This document shows, piece after piece, positions 38,291-46,587 of a DNA stretch of 64,000 bases. Position 1 is the first letter of the stretch. The number at the start of each line of letters is the position of its first letter. The position numbers and the translations under genes were made by a program. Origin of the DNA: Acidicapsa dinghuensis (GTDB taxonomy: Bacteria; Acidobacteriota; Terriglobia; Terriglobales; Acidobacteriaceae); assembly GCF_025685685.1 (NCBI RefSeq), contig NZ_JAGSYH010000010.1:62001-126000 (forward strand). The letters run 5' to 3'. Under the pieces are notes generated by a model. It was not told where the DNA came from. It saw only the letters and a list, made by a program, of their open reading frames with translations, and did not search any database.

Positions 38291-38647
38291 CTACTGGCTT
38301 AGTGGCTCTGTGAATTTCAGTTCGTTGCCGAACTCGTCTTTCACGCGAAAATCGCGATTGCCCCATGACTTGCGTAGTATCGGCTGCGTGATGTCCGCAC
38401 CCCGTTGCGTCAACTCGGCATGCAATGTTTCGAGGTCTTCAGTAAATATGTGAATTGCGACAGGCGTGGAGGAGGTGGGATTGTTGCGGAAGAGATGGAT
38501 AGCAATCTCTTCACGCTCTACGATTGCGTAGTCTCCCTGTGGCATCTCCATTACGGACTGAAAACCTAACTTTTGCTCGTAATACGCGAGTGAGCCCTTC
38601 AGATCGGAGACGGGGAATTCTGGCGCGATGCGGACAAGTTTGATCAT
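38291..38647 (-). CDS. VOC-family (glyoxalase/bleomycin-resistance-like) protein
   Basis: 118 residues of a single VOC domain: IAPEFPVSDLKGSLAYYEQKLGF at the N-terminus, HLFRNNPTSSTPVAIHIFTEDLETLHAELTQRGADI, and a C-terminal RDFRVKDEFGNELKFTEP with the metal-ligand-type Glu position. This resembles small bleomycin-binding or lyase members. The function cannot be fixed. It lies in the interval bounded by duplicated gene ends. Confidence 0.9.
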   Translation of the reverse strand: MIKLVRIAPEFPVSDLKGSLAYYEQKLGFQSVMEMPQGDYAIVEREEIAIHLFRNNPTSSTPVAIHIFTEDLETLHAELTQRGADITQPILRKSWGNRDFRVKDEFGNELKFTEPLSQ

Positions 38648-38718
38648 GGCCTATCCTCCGGACGCCTGATGGACCTTAATCGTACCTTAGAGAATCCAAC
38701 CGCTGCCGAGGATTCTGT

Positions 38719-39405
38719 CTATAGCAGACGCCCGGCCTGAATGAGAGGGAGGCCAAAGCACCTTTCCGTGGCCGCTACCAGATCCGGATGCAATAGATTA
38801 AAGCCTGCGGTTAGATCGGGGAAAAGCCATTTTCCAAATTCGAACTCAACCCAGAACCGTGCGAAGCCCCCTCCGGGCACCTCAATGTGCTTTCCTGTCC
38901 AGGGGTTTGTGAAGATTCCAACTGTGTCTTTGGGACCGTTAGGGTCATCGAACCTGATCTCGCCTTCTCCGGAGTCTACCCACTTGTCACTAGTGCAAAC
39001 GGTGTCGGGTCGAAGATTACATCTAGCAGCACACAGATAATCATCTTTGAAAGGCGCTTCATCGGTAGTTATTAGCAAGATTGGGGATTTGTAAGAGGGC
39101 CATCTGCCTGAGGCGCTAATTGTGACATGAGGCGACTTCTCAATCGCCTGGGGAATCTCCGAAGGTTTCTCTAACTTGGTTCGGTCAGAGCTTGGGAAAG
39201 AACGCGTTTCTCCTGTCAATGGATTTCGGGCAATTCGAGGCGTTGCCGAAGGTGTACGCACGATCAGTCCGGGTTGAAAAGGAGGCACGACTGTGATCTC
39301 GAAGCTGAACGAGAGAAGGATCAGATTGAAAAATGCTTCGATTTGCGCTGGTTCAGGTACAAAGTTAGGGTCCGATGAGATAAGTAGATGAGCATACTGT
39401 TCCAT
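38719..39405 (-). CDS. Hypothetical protein (228 aa)
   Basis: A soluble protein starting MEQYAHLLISSDPNFVPEPAQIEAFF, with VPPFQPGLIVRTPSATPRIARNPLTGETRSFP and a C-terminal GGGFARFWVEFEFGKWLFPDL. I do not recognise the family. Codon use is less GC-rich than its neighbours. It is one of the genes between the propeller gene and the mnmA remnant and probably arrived with them. Confidence 0.65.
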   Translation of the reverse strand: MEQYAHLLISSDPNFVPEPAQIEAFFNLILLSFSFEITVVPPFQPGLIVRTPSATPRIARNPLTGETRSFPSSDRTKLEKPSEIPQAIEKSPHVTISASGRWPSYKSPILLITTDEAPFKDDYLCAARCNLRPDTVCTSDKWVDSGEGEIRFDDPNGPKDTVGIFTNPWTGKHIEVPGGGFARFWVEFEFGKWLFPDLTAGFNLLHPDLVAATERCFGLPLIQAGRLL

Positions 39406-39497
39406 GGCACTTACATCTTAACCGATAGCGTCCCGAACTCAGGGAGCAAAGACTTCTTGGTTTGAAGACTGTAGAGGTTCGATACACCGCTGCTCGG

Positions 39498-39590
39498 TTA
39501 CAGAATCCAGCCGCCGCCGAGGACTTCGTCGCCGTCGTAGAAGACAGCGGAGTGGCCGGGGATAACGCGTTGAGGCTCGTCGAAGATTGA
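39498..39590 (-). pseudogene. Diverged second copy of the 3' end of mnmA
   Basis: This stretch repeats the last 30 or so codons of mnmA (40109-40204), including the stop. The translation FDEPQRVIPGHSAVFYDG matches FDEPQRAITPGHSAVFYDG of mnmA with one Ala-to-Val change and one missing Thr codon; most nucleotide differences are silent. No upstream part of mnmA is present, so it is a gene fragment. It directly abuts the propeller-gene fragment at 39612. Confidence 0.9.
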
Positions 39591-39611
39591 TTTTTTACGC
39601 GTTGCGCGTCG

Positions 39612-39705
39612 TATGAAGCGGTGGCAGACCTGAGCAACTGGCAGGTTGGGGCACATTGAGGCTGGTGGTGAGCCGGATGGGCTGGCTTGGGCGGCGCGGC
39701 AGTAG
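39612..39705 (+). pseudogene. Diverged second copy of the 3' end of the YncE-like gene
   Basis: This repeats the end of the propeller gene (38169-38265) in the same orientation. About 45 nt over the GHIEAGGEPDGLAW part are identical, while the flanks differ, and the end reads AARQ-stop in place of ATQQ-stop. A 2-nt deletion near 39650 breaks the frame. It is a non-coding remnant joined to the mnmA remnant. Confidence 0.88.
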
Positions 39706-39751
39706 CGAATTTGACTCTTGGCATTGTCGTGCAGGACGATCAGGAATGCCA

Positions 39752-40105
39752 TTAATTCGCCGCGCTTGACTTGTGTTGCCGCGAGAACAGAACCGTGAAG
39801 CTGGTTTCGAAAGCCGGGTGAGCTACCTGTTTCCACCAATTCAAGTAACTAGGCATGCCAGGTAAGTGCTCGGCAAGAGCCTTTACAGCTGGCTCCCATC
39901 CTTCCATTTGCTCGTCCAATTCGATTGTTTGGTCTTCGAAGAAGATGGCTAGACAAATTAGATCGTAGGCAAAGATATCGCGCTTAAACGCATTCACTCT
40001 CTCGATTGCATTCCACCGTAGTTGAACCGTACGCGAACTACCGTCTCCCTCGGCAATCGTGACAGTTAATCCAGAATCATCGTATTGGATGGTGGTTGTA
40101 CCCAT
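39752..40105 (-). CDS. Hypothetical protein (117 aa)
   Basis: A compact protein starting MGTTTIQYDDSGLTVTIAEGDG, with VQLRWNAIERVNAFKRDIFAYDLICLAIFFEDQTIELDEQMEGWEPAVKAL. The pattern resembles small immunity-type or PH-like proteins, but no family is certain. It ends within the duplicated interval and its start is 4 nt upstream of the mnmA stop on the same strand. GC is lower than in mnmA. Confidence 0.65.
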   Translation of the reverse strand: MGTTTIQYDDSGLTVTIAEGDGSSRTVQLRWNAIERVNAFKRDIFAYDLICLAIFFEDQTIELDEQMEGWEPAVKALAEHLPGMPSYLNWWKQVAHPAFETSFTVLFSRQHKSSAAN

Positions 40106-40108
40106 GAA

Positions 40109-41275
40109 TTATAGAATCCAGCCGCCGCCGAGGACTTCGTCGCCGTCGTAGAAGACGGCGGAGTGGCCGGGGGTGATGGCGCGCTGAGGCTCATCGAAGG
40201 TGATCTTTACGCGATCTGAGCCGTCTGGGCCGACAGTGGGCTCGAGCAGGGCTGGTGCGGGGTCATGGACGTGACGGATCTTGACCTGGGCACGCCGGGG
40301 CTGATTGAGGCCGGGGATGGCGATCCAGTTGAGCCGGTGGACGTGGAGGATCGGTGAGGTCAGCTCGGACTCGGGACCTACGGTGACGCGGCGGCTTGTG
40401 GCGTCGATGTTGAGGACGTAGAACGGGTTGGGTGCGGTGAGGCCAAGGCCCTTGCGCTGGCCGACGGTGAAGTTGTGAATGCCTTCGTGACGGCCCAGTG
40501 TCTCGCCGGAGGTGGAGACGAGTTCGCCGGAAGAGTCGGGCATCTCGCGGCCCTGCTCATCGAGGTAGTTGGCGATGAACTGCTTGTAGTTGCCGCCGGG
40601 GATGAAGCAGATTTCCTGCGAATCGGGCTTGTCGGTGAGGTGCAGCTTGCTCTCGCGCGCAACTTCGCGCACCTCGGGCTTGGTGAGATGGCCGAGGGGG
40701 AAGAGTGTGTGCGCCAGCTGGTCTTGAGTTAATCCGAACAGGAACCATGTCTGGTCCTTGGCGCGGTCGGCGGGGCGCTTGAGGATCCAGCGGCCGCGCG
40801 CGGGGTCGTACTCGTTGCGGGCATAGTGGCCGGTGGCGATGCGATCGGCGCCGATCTGGCGAGCGGTGAGCAGGAGCTGGTCGAACTTGAGGTGGTTGTT
40901 GCAGAGCGAGCAGGGGATTGGCGTGCGGCCATTGAGGTAGTCGTTGACGAAGGGCTGCACGACATCGTGCTCGAAGCGATCCTGCTGGTTGACGACGTAA
41001 TAGGGGATGCCGATGGTCTCGGCGACACGGCGGGCATCGTAGACGTCGTCGAGCGAGCAGCAGCGGCCAGCCTTGGGTGCGTCGGGGACGCCGGGCTTGC
41101 CGGCGAGCCGGTTCTGATCCCATAGCTGAAGGGTGAGGCCGATTACTTCGTGACCCTCGGCGTGCAGCATGGCTGCGACGGTCGAGGAGTCGACGCCGCC
41201 GGACATGGCCACGGCGATGACCTCGGATACCTCCGGGTTTATCTGCTTTGAAACTGAAGAGACTGTTGTTGCCAT
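40109..41275 (-). CDS. mnmA: tRNA-specific 2-thiouridylase MnmA
   Basis: 388 residues from MATTVSSVSKQINPE. The PP-loop motif AVAMSGGVDSSTVAAML, the catalytic Cys in PIPCSLCNNHLKF and the second Cys in DSQEICFIPGG are all present, as is the C-terminal GHSAVFYDGDEVLGGG. MnmA thiolates U34 of Lys, Glu and Gln tRNAs using sulfur relayed from a cysteine desulfurase, whose gene lies 11 nt upstream. The frame is open further upstream to 41338 but that would overlap the desulfurase gene. Confidence 0.97.
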   Translation of the reverse strand: MATTVSSVSKQINPEVSEVIAVAMSGGVDSSTVAAMLHAEGHEVIGLTLQLWDQNRLAGKPGVPDAPKAGRCCSLDDVYDARRVAETIGIPYYVVNQQDRFEHDVVQPFVNDYLNGRTPIPCSLCNNHLKFDQLLLTARQIGADRIATGHYARNEYDPARGRWILKRPADRAKDQTWFLFGLTQDQLAHTLFPLGHLTKPEVREVARESKLHLTDKPDSQEICFIPGGNYKQFIANYLDEQGREMPDSSGELVSTSGETLGRHEGIHNFTVGQRKGLGLTAPNPFYVLNIDATSRRVTVGPESELTSPILHVHRLNWIAIPGLNQPRRAQVKIRHVHDPAPALLEPTVGPDGSDRVKITFDEPQRAITPGHSAVFYDGDEVLGGGWIL

Positions 41276-41285
41276 TGTGGACCTG

Positions 41286-42476
41286 TTATGCGAGTGCGGT
41301 CGCGCTGAACGTGGGCTCAGGTGCTGGGGCCAGTTCACGCAGACGGGCTACAGCTTCGGGAACGACCGAGAGCACGTAGTCTATGTCGGCTTCGGTGACG
41401 GTCTTGAGCAGGCTGAAGCGCAGGCTGGCGCGGGCGCGGTTTTTGTCCAGACCCATTGCCATGAGCACGTGCGAAGGCTCGGTTTTTCCGGAGTGACAGG
41501 CTGAGCCGCCGGAGACGGCCAAACCCTTTAGATCGAGGGCGATGACCAGAGCTTCGCCTTCGAGGTTGTCGAACCAGATATTGCTGGTGTTGGCGGCGCG
41601 TGGGGCGATGGAGCCGTCCGTATTTACCCCGTTTACGCCGGTGCCAGAAATCTTCGATATCAGGCCTTGTTCTAGGCGGTCGCGAAGTTCGCCGAGACGG
41701 TGCATGACGCCGGAATCGAGTGCGTGCATGGCGATTTCCGCAGCTTTGCCGAGTCCGACAATGGAGGGTACGTTCTCCGTGCCGGCGCGGCGGCGGCGCT
41801 CATGGCTTCCGCCGACGATCAGCGAGCTTACCGGAGTGCCCTTGCGAATGTAGATGGCCCCGATGCCTTTAGGGGCGTGCATCTTGTGGCCGCTGATGCT
41901 GAGCAGGTGACAACCGATTTTCTGGACATCGATCGGAATCTTGCCCGCGCCCTGAACGGCATCGATATGGAAGTAAACGCCGGTCTGAGCGGCAATCTTG
42001 CCGATCTCTTCGACAGGCTGAATGATGCCAGTCTCGTTGTTGGCGAGCATCACGCTGATGAGGCGGGTATTGGGCCGGATGGCGCGGAGGATATCCATCG
42101 GATCGATGAGGCCGTTGGGCTGCGGATCGATCTTGGTGGTCTCGATGCCTTCCTGTGCTAGACGGTCTGCGGCGGCGATGACGGCGGAATGCTCTATGGA
42201 GGTGGTGATCATGTGATCGCCGGGGTGGAGCAGGCCGAAGAGAGCGGTGTTGTCGCCCTCGGTGCCGCCGGAGTTGAAGACGACCTCTGCAGCGTGACAG
42301 TTAAAGAACTGAGCGAGGATCTCGCGAGCTTCATCGACGGCAGTGCGGGCACGCTGGCCCTGCTGGTGGATCGACGAGGCGTTGCCGAAGTGCTCCATCC
42401 AGTATGGGCGCATAGCCTCCACAATCTCGGGCAAGAGGGGGGTGGTGGCGTTGGCGTCCATATAGACTCGGCGCAT
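41286..42476 (-). CDS. Cysteine desulfurase (NifS/IscS family)
   Basis: 396 residues from MRRVYMDANATTPLLPEIVEAM; AAGGAG is 8-9 nt before the ATG at 42476. PLP-site motifs are HIDAVQGAGKIPID (Asp) and ISGHKMHAPKGIGAIY with the Schiff-base Lys. The persulfide Cys lies in SGGSACHSGKTEPSHVL. The enzyme supplies sulfur from cysteine for thiolation and possibly Fe-S assembly. Its operon partner is mnmA, as in several bacterial lineages with dedicated NifS-like desulfurases. Confidence 0.96.
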   Translation of the reverse strand: MRRVYMDANATTPLLPEIVEAMRPYWMEHFGNASSIHQQGQRARTAVDEAREILAQFFNCHAAEVVFNSGGTEGDNTALFGLLHPGDHMITTSIEHSAVIAAADRLAQEGIETTKIDPQPNGLIDPMDILRAIRPNTRLISVMLANNETGIIQPVEEIGKIAAQTGVYFHIDAVQGAGKIPIDVQKIGCHLLSISGHKMHAPKGIGAIYIRKGTPVSSLIVGGSHERRRRAGTENVPSIVGLGKAAEIAMHALDSGVMHRLGELRDRLEQGLISKISGTGVNGVNTDGSIAPRAANTSNIWFDNLEGEALVIALDLKGLAVSGGSACHSGKTEPSHVLMAMGLDKNRARASLRFSLLKTVTEADIDYVLSVVPEAVARLRELAPAPEPTFSATALA

Positions 42477-42706
42477 GGGCGTAGATCTCCTTATCTCCTC
42501 ATTGTACGGGGAGTTTGGTTTGCAAGATAGCTTACGAAGCCGAATGGCGGTTTGCAAGGGGCTGGCGGCGGGAAAGTGGCATTGGAAAGTGCGGGTTGCG
42601 CCAATTCCGGTAGGGAAAAGATAGATAAATGCGTTGCAAGCCTGATAGAGTCGAGGCGCGGCGAGACCTCAAGTTCGCGCCGCTTTCATGGGAGGAGCTG
42701 AATCGT

Positions 42707-43276
42707 ATGCAATTCAAGTCGCATTTTCACTCTCTGCTTGGCTGTTGTCTCCTGGCCGCCGCGTCCACCTTTGTCAGTGCCCAGGGCACGCAGCCGGCTG
42801 CACCGCCGCCAGGGACACATGTTTCCCCTTCCGCCACGTATGACAAATTACTTTCCGGAATGGAGAAGGAGTTTGTCGATGCAGCCGAGGCGATGCCGGC
42901 GGACAAGTATGGATTCAAGCCTTCGGTTGCAGGCGGTGAATTCAAGGATGTGCGGTCGTTTGGGGAAGAAGTGAAGCATGTGGCGCAGGCCAACTACTAT
43001 TTCTTCCATGATCCGGATGCGCCTGCTTCTGACAAGAGCAAGGCAATCGGCACGCTTACGAGCAAGGACGACATCGTGAAGGCGCTGAAGGAGTCGTTTG
43101 CAGAAGCACATAAGTACATTGCCGGGATTACGGACGAAAACGCATTCGTTATGACGAAGAGCGGCACCCGCGGCGGAATGGCGGCGTTTGGCATTGCGCA
43201 CTTCATGGATCATTATGGGCAGATGTGCGTGTATCTGCGCATGAATGGGATTGTTCCTCCGGCAAGCCGGAAATAG
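42707..43276 (+). CDS. Secreted DinB-like protein
   Basis: 189 residues with a signal peptide (LLGCCLLAAASTFVSAQ) and a four-helix DinB-like bundle. The three His positions expected for a metal site are suggested by EEVKHVAQANYYFF and IAHFMDHYGQMCVYLRMNG. GGAGGAG lies 9 nt before this ATG. DinB-like proteins include thiol transferases that use bacillithiol or mycothiol, which is interesting given bshC in this window, but the role here is unproven. Confidence 0.85.
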   Translation: MQFKSHFHSLLGCCLLAAASTFVSAQGTQPAAPPPGTHVSPSATYDKLLSGMEKEFVDAAEAMPADKYGFKPSVAGGEFKDVRSFGEEVKHVAQANYYFFHDPDAPASDKSKAIGTLTSKDDIVKALKESFAEAHKYIAGITDENAFVMTKSGTRGGMAAFGIAHFMDHYGQMCVYLRMNGIVPPASRK

Positions 43277-43301
43277 CAGTAAGAGTTTTAGGAAATGCGA
43301 A

Positions 43302-43320
43302 GGGCGCCGACTTGGCGCCC
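43302..43320. terminator. Hairpin between convergent dinB-like and citrate synthase genes
   Basis: GGGCGCC (43302-43308) and GGCGCCC (43314-43320) form a perfect 7-bp stem with a 5-nt loop. The T-tract is poor on both sides. It lies between two gene 3' ends, which fits a bidirectional terminator. Confidence 0.55.
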
Positions 43321-43348
43321 ATCGTATTTGCTGGTGTGCAGATGCGCG

Positions 43349-44485
43349 TTATCCGCGCTGCGTCATCTGGATGTAAGCGTAGGGATATGCCGGTCCGATG
43401 TATTCGGCGCGGGGGCGGATAAGGCGGTTGTCATCGAGCTGCTCGATGACGTGTGCAGCCCAGCCGGCGATGCGGCTTACGGCAAAGATCGGCGTAAAGA
43501 GATCGAGGTCGATGCCAAGCGTGGTGTAGGTGGAGGCGGAGTAGAAGTCGACGTTGGCGTTGAGGTGCTTTTCCGCGTTGATGAAAAGCTCGATCTTGCG
43601 CGACCAATCGTACCACTTGGTGACGCCGGAGTCCTTGGAGAGCTGCTCGCTCATGCGGCGCAGGTGAGTGGCGCGTGGATCTTCGGTCTTGTAGACGCGA
43701 TGACCGAAACCGGAAACCTTCTTCTTGGCGGCGAGCATCTCGCGTACGTATTGGACCGGGTCAGCGCCGGCTGCGTCGATGGCCTGCAGCATGCGCATGA
43801 CGGCTTCATTGGCTCCGCCATGGAGCGGGCCCTTAAGAGCGCCGATGGCTCCGGTGACAGCGGAGTGGATGTCGGATAGGGTTGCTGCGATGACGCGCGC
43901 GGCGAAAGTAGAGGCATTGAGCTCATGATCCGCGTGGAGAATGAGCGCGATGTCCATCGTCTTGGTCGCGGTCTCGGAGGGTTTCTCGCCATTGAGCATC
44001 CATAGGAAATTGGCAGCGTGGCTCAGGGTTTTGTCTGCTTCGACGAGCGGCAGGCCCTTGCGCAGGCGATCGTAGTTGGCGACGATCATGGCGATCTGAG
44101 AGGTCAGACGAAAGCTCTTGCGGACGTTGGAGTCGTGCAGATTGTCTTTTTCGTCTGCGTCGTAGAGGCTGAGCGCGGAGACTGCGGTGCGCAGCACTTC
44201 CATGGGGGTCGCGCCGGCCGGGAAACTGCGCAGAAGCTGGATGATCGCCGGATCGAGAACGCGGGCGGCGGCGAGCTGTGCGTTGAATTCCTTCAATTCC
44301 GTTGCGCTGGGCAGACGGCCAAACCAGAGGAGATAGGTGGTTTCCTCGAAGTTGGAGAACTCGGCAAGCTCGTGGATATCGATGCCGCGATAGGAGAGAA
44401 TACCGGCTTCGCCATCAATCCAGCAGATGCCCGAGTTGGTGGCGACGATGCCTTCCAGTCCCTTACCAGCTGTCGCAGTCGACAT
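43349..44485 (-). CDS. gltA: Citrate synthase
   Basis: 378 residues, the short form found in Gram-positives and Archaea. Active-site residues are His in GPLHGGANEAV (222), His in FGHRVYKTEDPRA (262) and Asp in NANVDFYSAS (313); the HADHELNAS segment is at 184-192. It makes citrate from oxaloacetate and acetyl-CoA; a 2-methylcitrate synthase activity is possible and cannot be excluded. A perfect hairpin lies 36 nt upstream of the start. Confidence 0.95.
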   Translation of the reverse strand: MSTATAGKGLEGIVATNSGICWIDGEAGILSYRGIDIHELAEFSNFEETTYLLWFGRLPSATELKEFNAQLAAARVLDPAIIQLLRSFPAGATPMEVLRTAVSALSLYDADEKDNLHDSNVRKSFRLTSQIAMIVANYDRLRKGLPLVEADKTLSHAANFLWMLNGEKPSETATKTMDIALILHADHELNASTFAARVIAATLSDIHSAVTGAIGALKGPLHGGANEAVMRMLQAIDAAGADPVQYVREMLAAKKKVSGFGHRVYKTEDPRATHLRRMSEQLSKDSGVTKWYDWSRKIELFINAEKHLNANVDFYSASTYTTLGIDLDLFTPIFAVSRIAGWAAHVIEQLDDNRLIRPRAEYIGPAYPYAYIQMTQRG

Positions 44486-44864
44486 ACGTGTGTGTTGCTC
44501 CTAAAAATGAGGTAGATGCAGTCTCTACAAGGTAGAGACGTATCAACAGGCCGCCTAGTTTGTGGGGATGGCTCAAAGAGAGTCGCCGCGAATGACAAGC
44601 GGGCCAGCAACCTTTTTATAGCGCAGCGCTTCCATGGTTGTCACTTTTGCGTATTTCAGGGTGAGACTGACTGCTTCTGCCCGCGCAAGAGCGGCGCTAA
44701 CAGTTCCGGTATTCCGATTGCGGCAGACTTCAGTATGCTTATTGCGATCCGGAGCTTGCGCTGTGATTACAATGCTGGAATCCGGATGAAAGCGGTAACG
44801 GTAGCGCAGAGAACGAAACGGCCCGAGCGGTATATTCACGACGAAGCCGGAGAAAGGTGCGGAT
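44486..44864. other. Divergent promoter region of citrate synthase and coiled-coil gene
   Basis: 379 bp with no convincing gene. It contains the hairpin at 44521-44539 and must hold two promoters. A minus-strand frame of 88 codons (44573-44839) has unusual composition and no start signal, so it is not called. Confidence 0.4.
44521..44539 (-). promoter_or_regulatory. Perfect 8-bp hairpin in the citrate synthase leader
   Basis: GTCTCTAC and GTAGAGAC flank a 3-nt spacer, 36 nt before the citrate synthase ATG. TAGGAG lies between the hairpin and the start. It may be an operator, an RNA stem or a short repeat element. Confidence 0.45.
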
Positions 44865-45695
44865 ATGAGCGAATTGGATGCAACCCCGTCGAGATCGGTT
44901 TCGGGAGCCCTGCTTGGAGTAGTGGCTGCTTCGGTATTGCTTGGCGTCGGAGCGCTGGTTTGGAGTTACACGCTTTCAACCCGTCTTAACAGACAGGAGA
45001 CGGCGCTGACCCAGGCCAAAGAAGACAACGCGAAGCTGGCGGCCGATCTGAGAGAGACCAATGCACGGCTCAAGGTGACATCGCAGGAACTGGGACAATC
45101 GCTGGGCCTGACGCAGAAGCAGCTTGAACTGCGATCGCAGGAGATTCTGCGACGTGAGCAGGCAGACAGCGCAAGGCTGGAAAGTGCGCAGCGTGCGACC
45201 AGCCAGCAGGTAACAGCGGTTTCGAGCGCAGTGTCTGATGTGAAGACCGATGTGGGTGGCGTGAAGACCGACGTCGCCAAGACGCAGAGCGACCTGGCGC
45301 AGGCTGTGAGCCAGTTGCAGTCGATGAAGGGCGACCTGAGCGACCACAGCAGTCTGATTGCGCGTAATCATGATGAGCTGGAGATCTTGAAGCATAAGGG
45401 CGACCGGAATTATTACGAATTCACGCTGGTGAAGGGGCAGCGCAAGCCAGTCGGTACGGTAAGCCTGGAGTTAAAGAAGGCAGACGCCAAGAAGAGCCGG
45501 TTCACGCTGGATGTTTATGCGGACGATAAGCGGTATGAGAAGAAAGACCGCAACCTGAATGAACCACTACAGTTCTACAGCGGCAAGGATCCGGCTCTCT
45601 ATGAGATTGTCGTGAACAACGTATCGGCGAAGAACACGGTGACGGGGTATCTCTCAACGCCGAAGAGTGCGCCTGCACCGCCATCGATCAACTAA
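44865..45695 (+). CDS. Membrane-anchored coiled-coil protein of unknown function
   Basis: 276 residues: one N-terminal membrane helix (GALLGVVAASVLLGVGALVW), a coiled coil of about 130 residues rich in Gln, Ala, Leu and Ser (for example LRETNARLKVTSQELGQSLG) and a C-terminal beta-rich domain (YYEFTLVKGQRKPVGTVSLELKKADAKKSRFTLDVYADDKRYEKK). A two-fold VKTDVGG/VKTDVAK repeat lies in the coil. No family of known function is recognised. Confidence 0.8.
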   Translation: MSELDATPSRSVSGALLGVVAASVLLGVGALVWSYTLSTRLNRQETALTQAKEDNAKLAADLRETNARLKVTSQELGQSLGLTQKQLELRSQEILRREQADSARLESAQRATSQQVTAVSSAVSDVKTDVGGVKTDVAKTQSDLAQAVSQLQSMKGDLSDHSSLIARNHDELEILKHKGDRNYYEFTLVKGQRKPVGTVSLELKKADAKKSRFTLDVYADDKRYEKKDRNLNEPLQFYSGKDPALYEIVVNNVSAKNTVTGYLSTPKSAPAPPSIN

Positions 45696-45769
45696 GACTT
45701 CATCAATTTCGAAGGCCGCTTCATCGGAGCGTCTGTACAGATGCGTAGCGAATGCGCCAACAGGCCTGA

Positions 45770-46396
45770 TCAGATTGTCTGGATCGGGCCTGCTGGCGTG
45801 AGCGTGAGATCGGGGTGGTACTGGAACTGCACCGTGAAGCTGAGATCTTTGCGTGACTCCCACTGCTCTTTGGTTACGCGGAAGGATGAGACGACCATTC
45901 CGGAGAGAGTCTGTCCCGGAGAGATGACGGTCTCGCGGATGATCGGCGACGCTTGCAAATTCTTCAGCTCCGGATAGGCGACAAAGATGCGCTGATAGTC
46001 AACTGCGCCGGCGATATAGCTGGAGTGCGGTCCATCCTCAAAAGTCGCATTGGTCATAACGTCCCGCAGGACGATGGGTTTGTCGCTCTGGTTGCGAATA
46101 CTCAGGTTGGCTAAGACCAGTACCTGGTCAAAGTTTTCAGGGGTGTATTGAACGCCGTTGGCATCGATGGGGGTGCTAAGTGTGTGGACTCCGTGCGCCC
46201 ACATCTGGGTGACTGCGCCAGCCGCGACCGGCGGTTTGTGGATGAAGACCCAGAAGATCCAGACGGCTGCGGTGATGACGACCGCGGCGGCAATAGCAGC
46301 CCAGATGATATGGCTACTGCCTTTGGCGAGGTCTTCACCTTCGGAGCTGGCGTCGTGCTCATGAACGGGATCGTTTTGTATCTGGAGGAGGCTCAT
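45770..46396 (-). CDS. Membrane-anchored protein of unknown function (208 aa)
   Basis: One membrane helix near residues 30-52 (IIWAAIAAAVVITAAVWIFWVFI), then an extracytoplasmic beta-sandwich-like domain with LANLSIRNQSDKPIVLRDVMTNATFEDG and SPGQTLSGMVVSSFRVTKEQWE. It resembles small DUF-type proteins of Acidobacteriota that I cannot name with certainty. It ends 74 nt from the convergent coiled-coil gene. Confidence 0.72.
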   Translation of the reverse strand: MSLLQIQNDPVHEHDASSEGEDLAKGSSHIIWAAIAAAVVITAAVWIFWVFIHKPPVAAGAVTQMWAHGVHTLSTPIDANGVQYTPENFDQVLVLANLSIRNQSDKPIVLRDVMTNATFEDGPHSSYIAGAVDYQRIFVAYPELKNLQASPIIRETVISPGQTLSGMVVSSFRVTKEQWESRKDLSFTVQFQYHPDLTLTPAGPIQTI

Positions 46397-46587
46397 GGGG
46401 CAATTCTCCTTTGATCTGAAACTTTCAAAACCTCGCGACGGAAGGCCTTTTTCAGAGGAACGACCTGAAAGACGGCGGTTTCTGGAGCGGATTTGCGTGA
46501 GAACTGCTTCAGCGAACTCATCTTACTCCCATTTTGGGCCGGTTTCACGGGCCGGGTATTGGCAAATCCAGTTTCGCGGAAGTCCGT

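Noticed and set aside
39498-39839. Minus-strand open frame of 113 codons ending in the MnmA C-terminus
   Set aside because: It fuses antisense propeller remnant and part of the next gene's DNA to the mnmA fragment, so it is an accident of the junction rather than a gene.
44573-44839. Minus-strand open frame of 88 codons
   Set aside because: No start signal or family likeness, and odd composition; left as intergenic.
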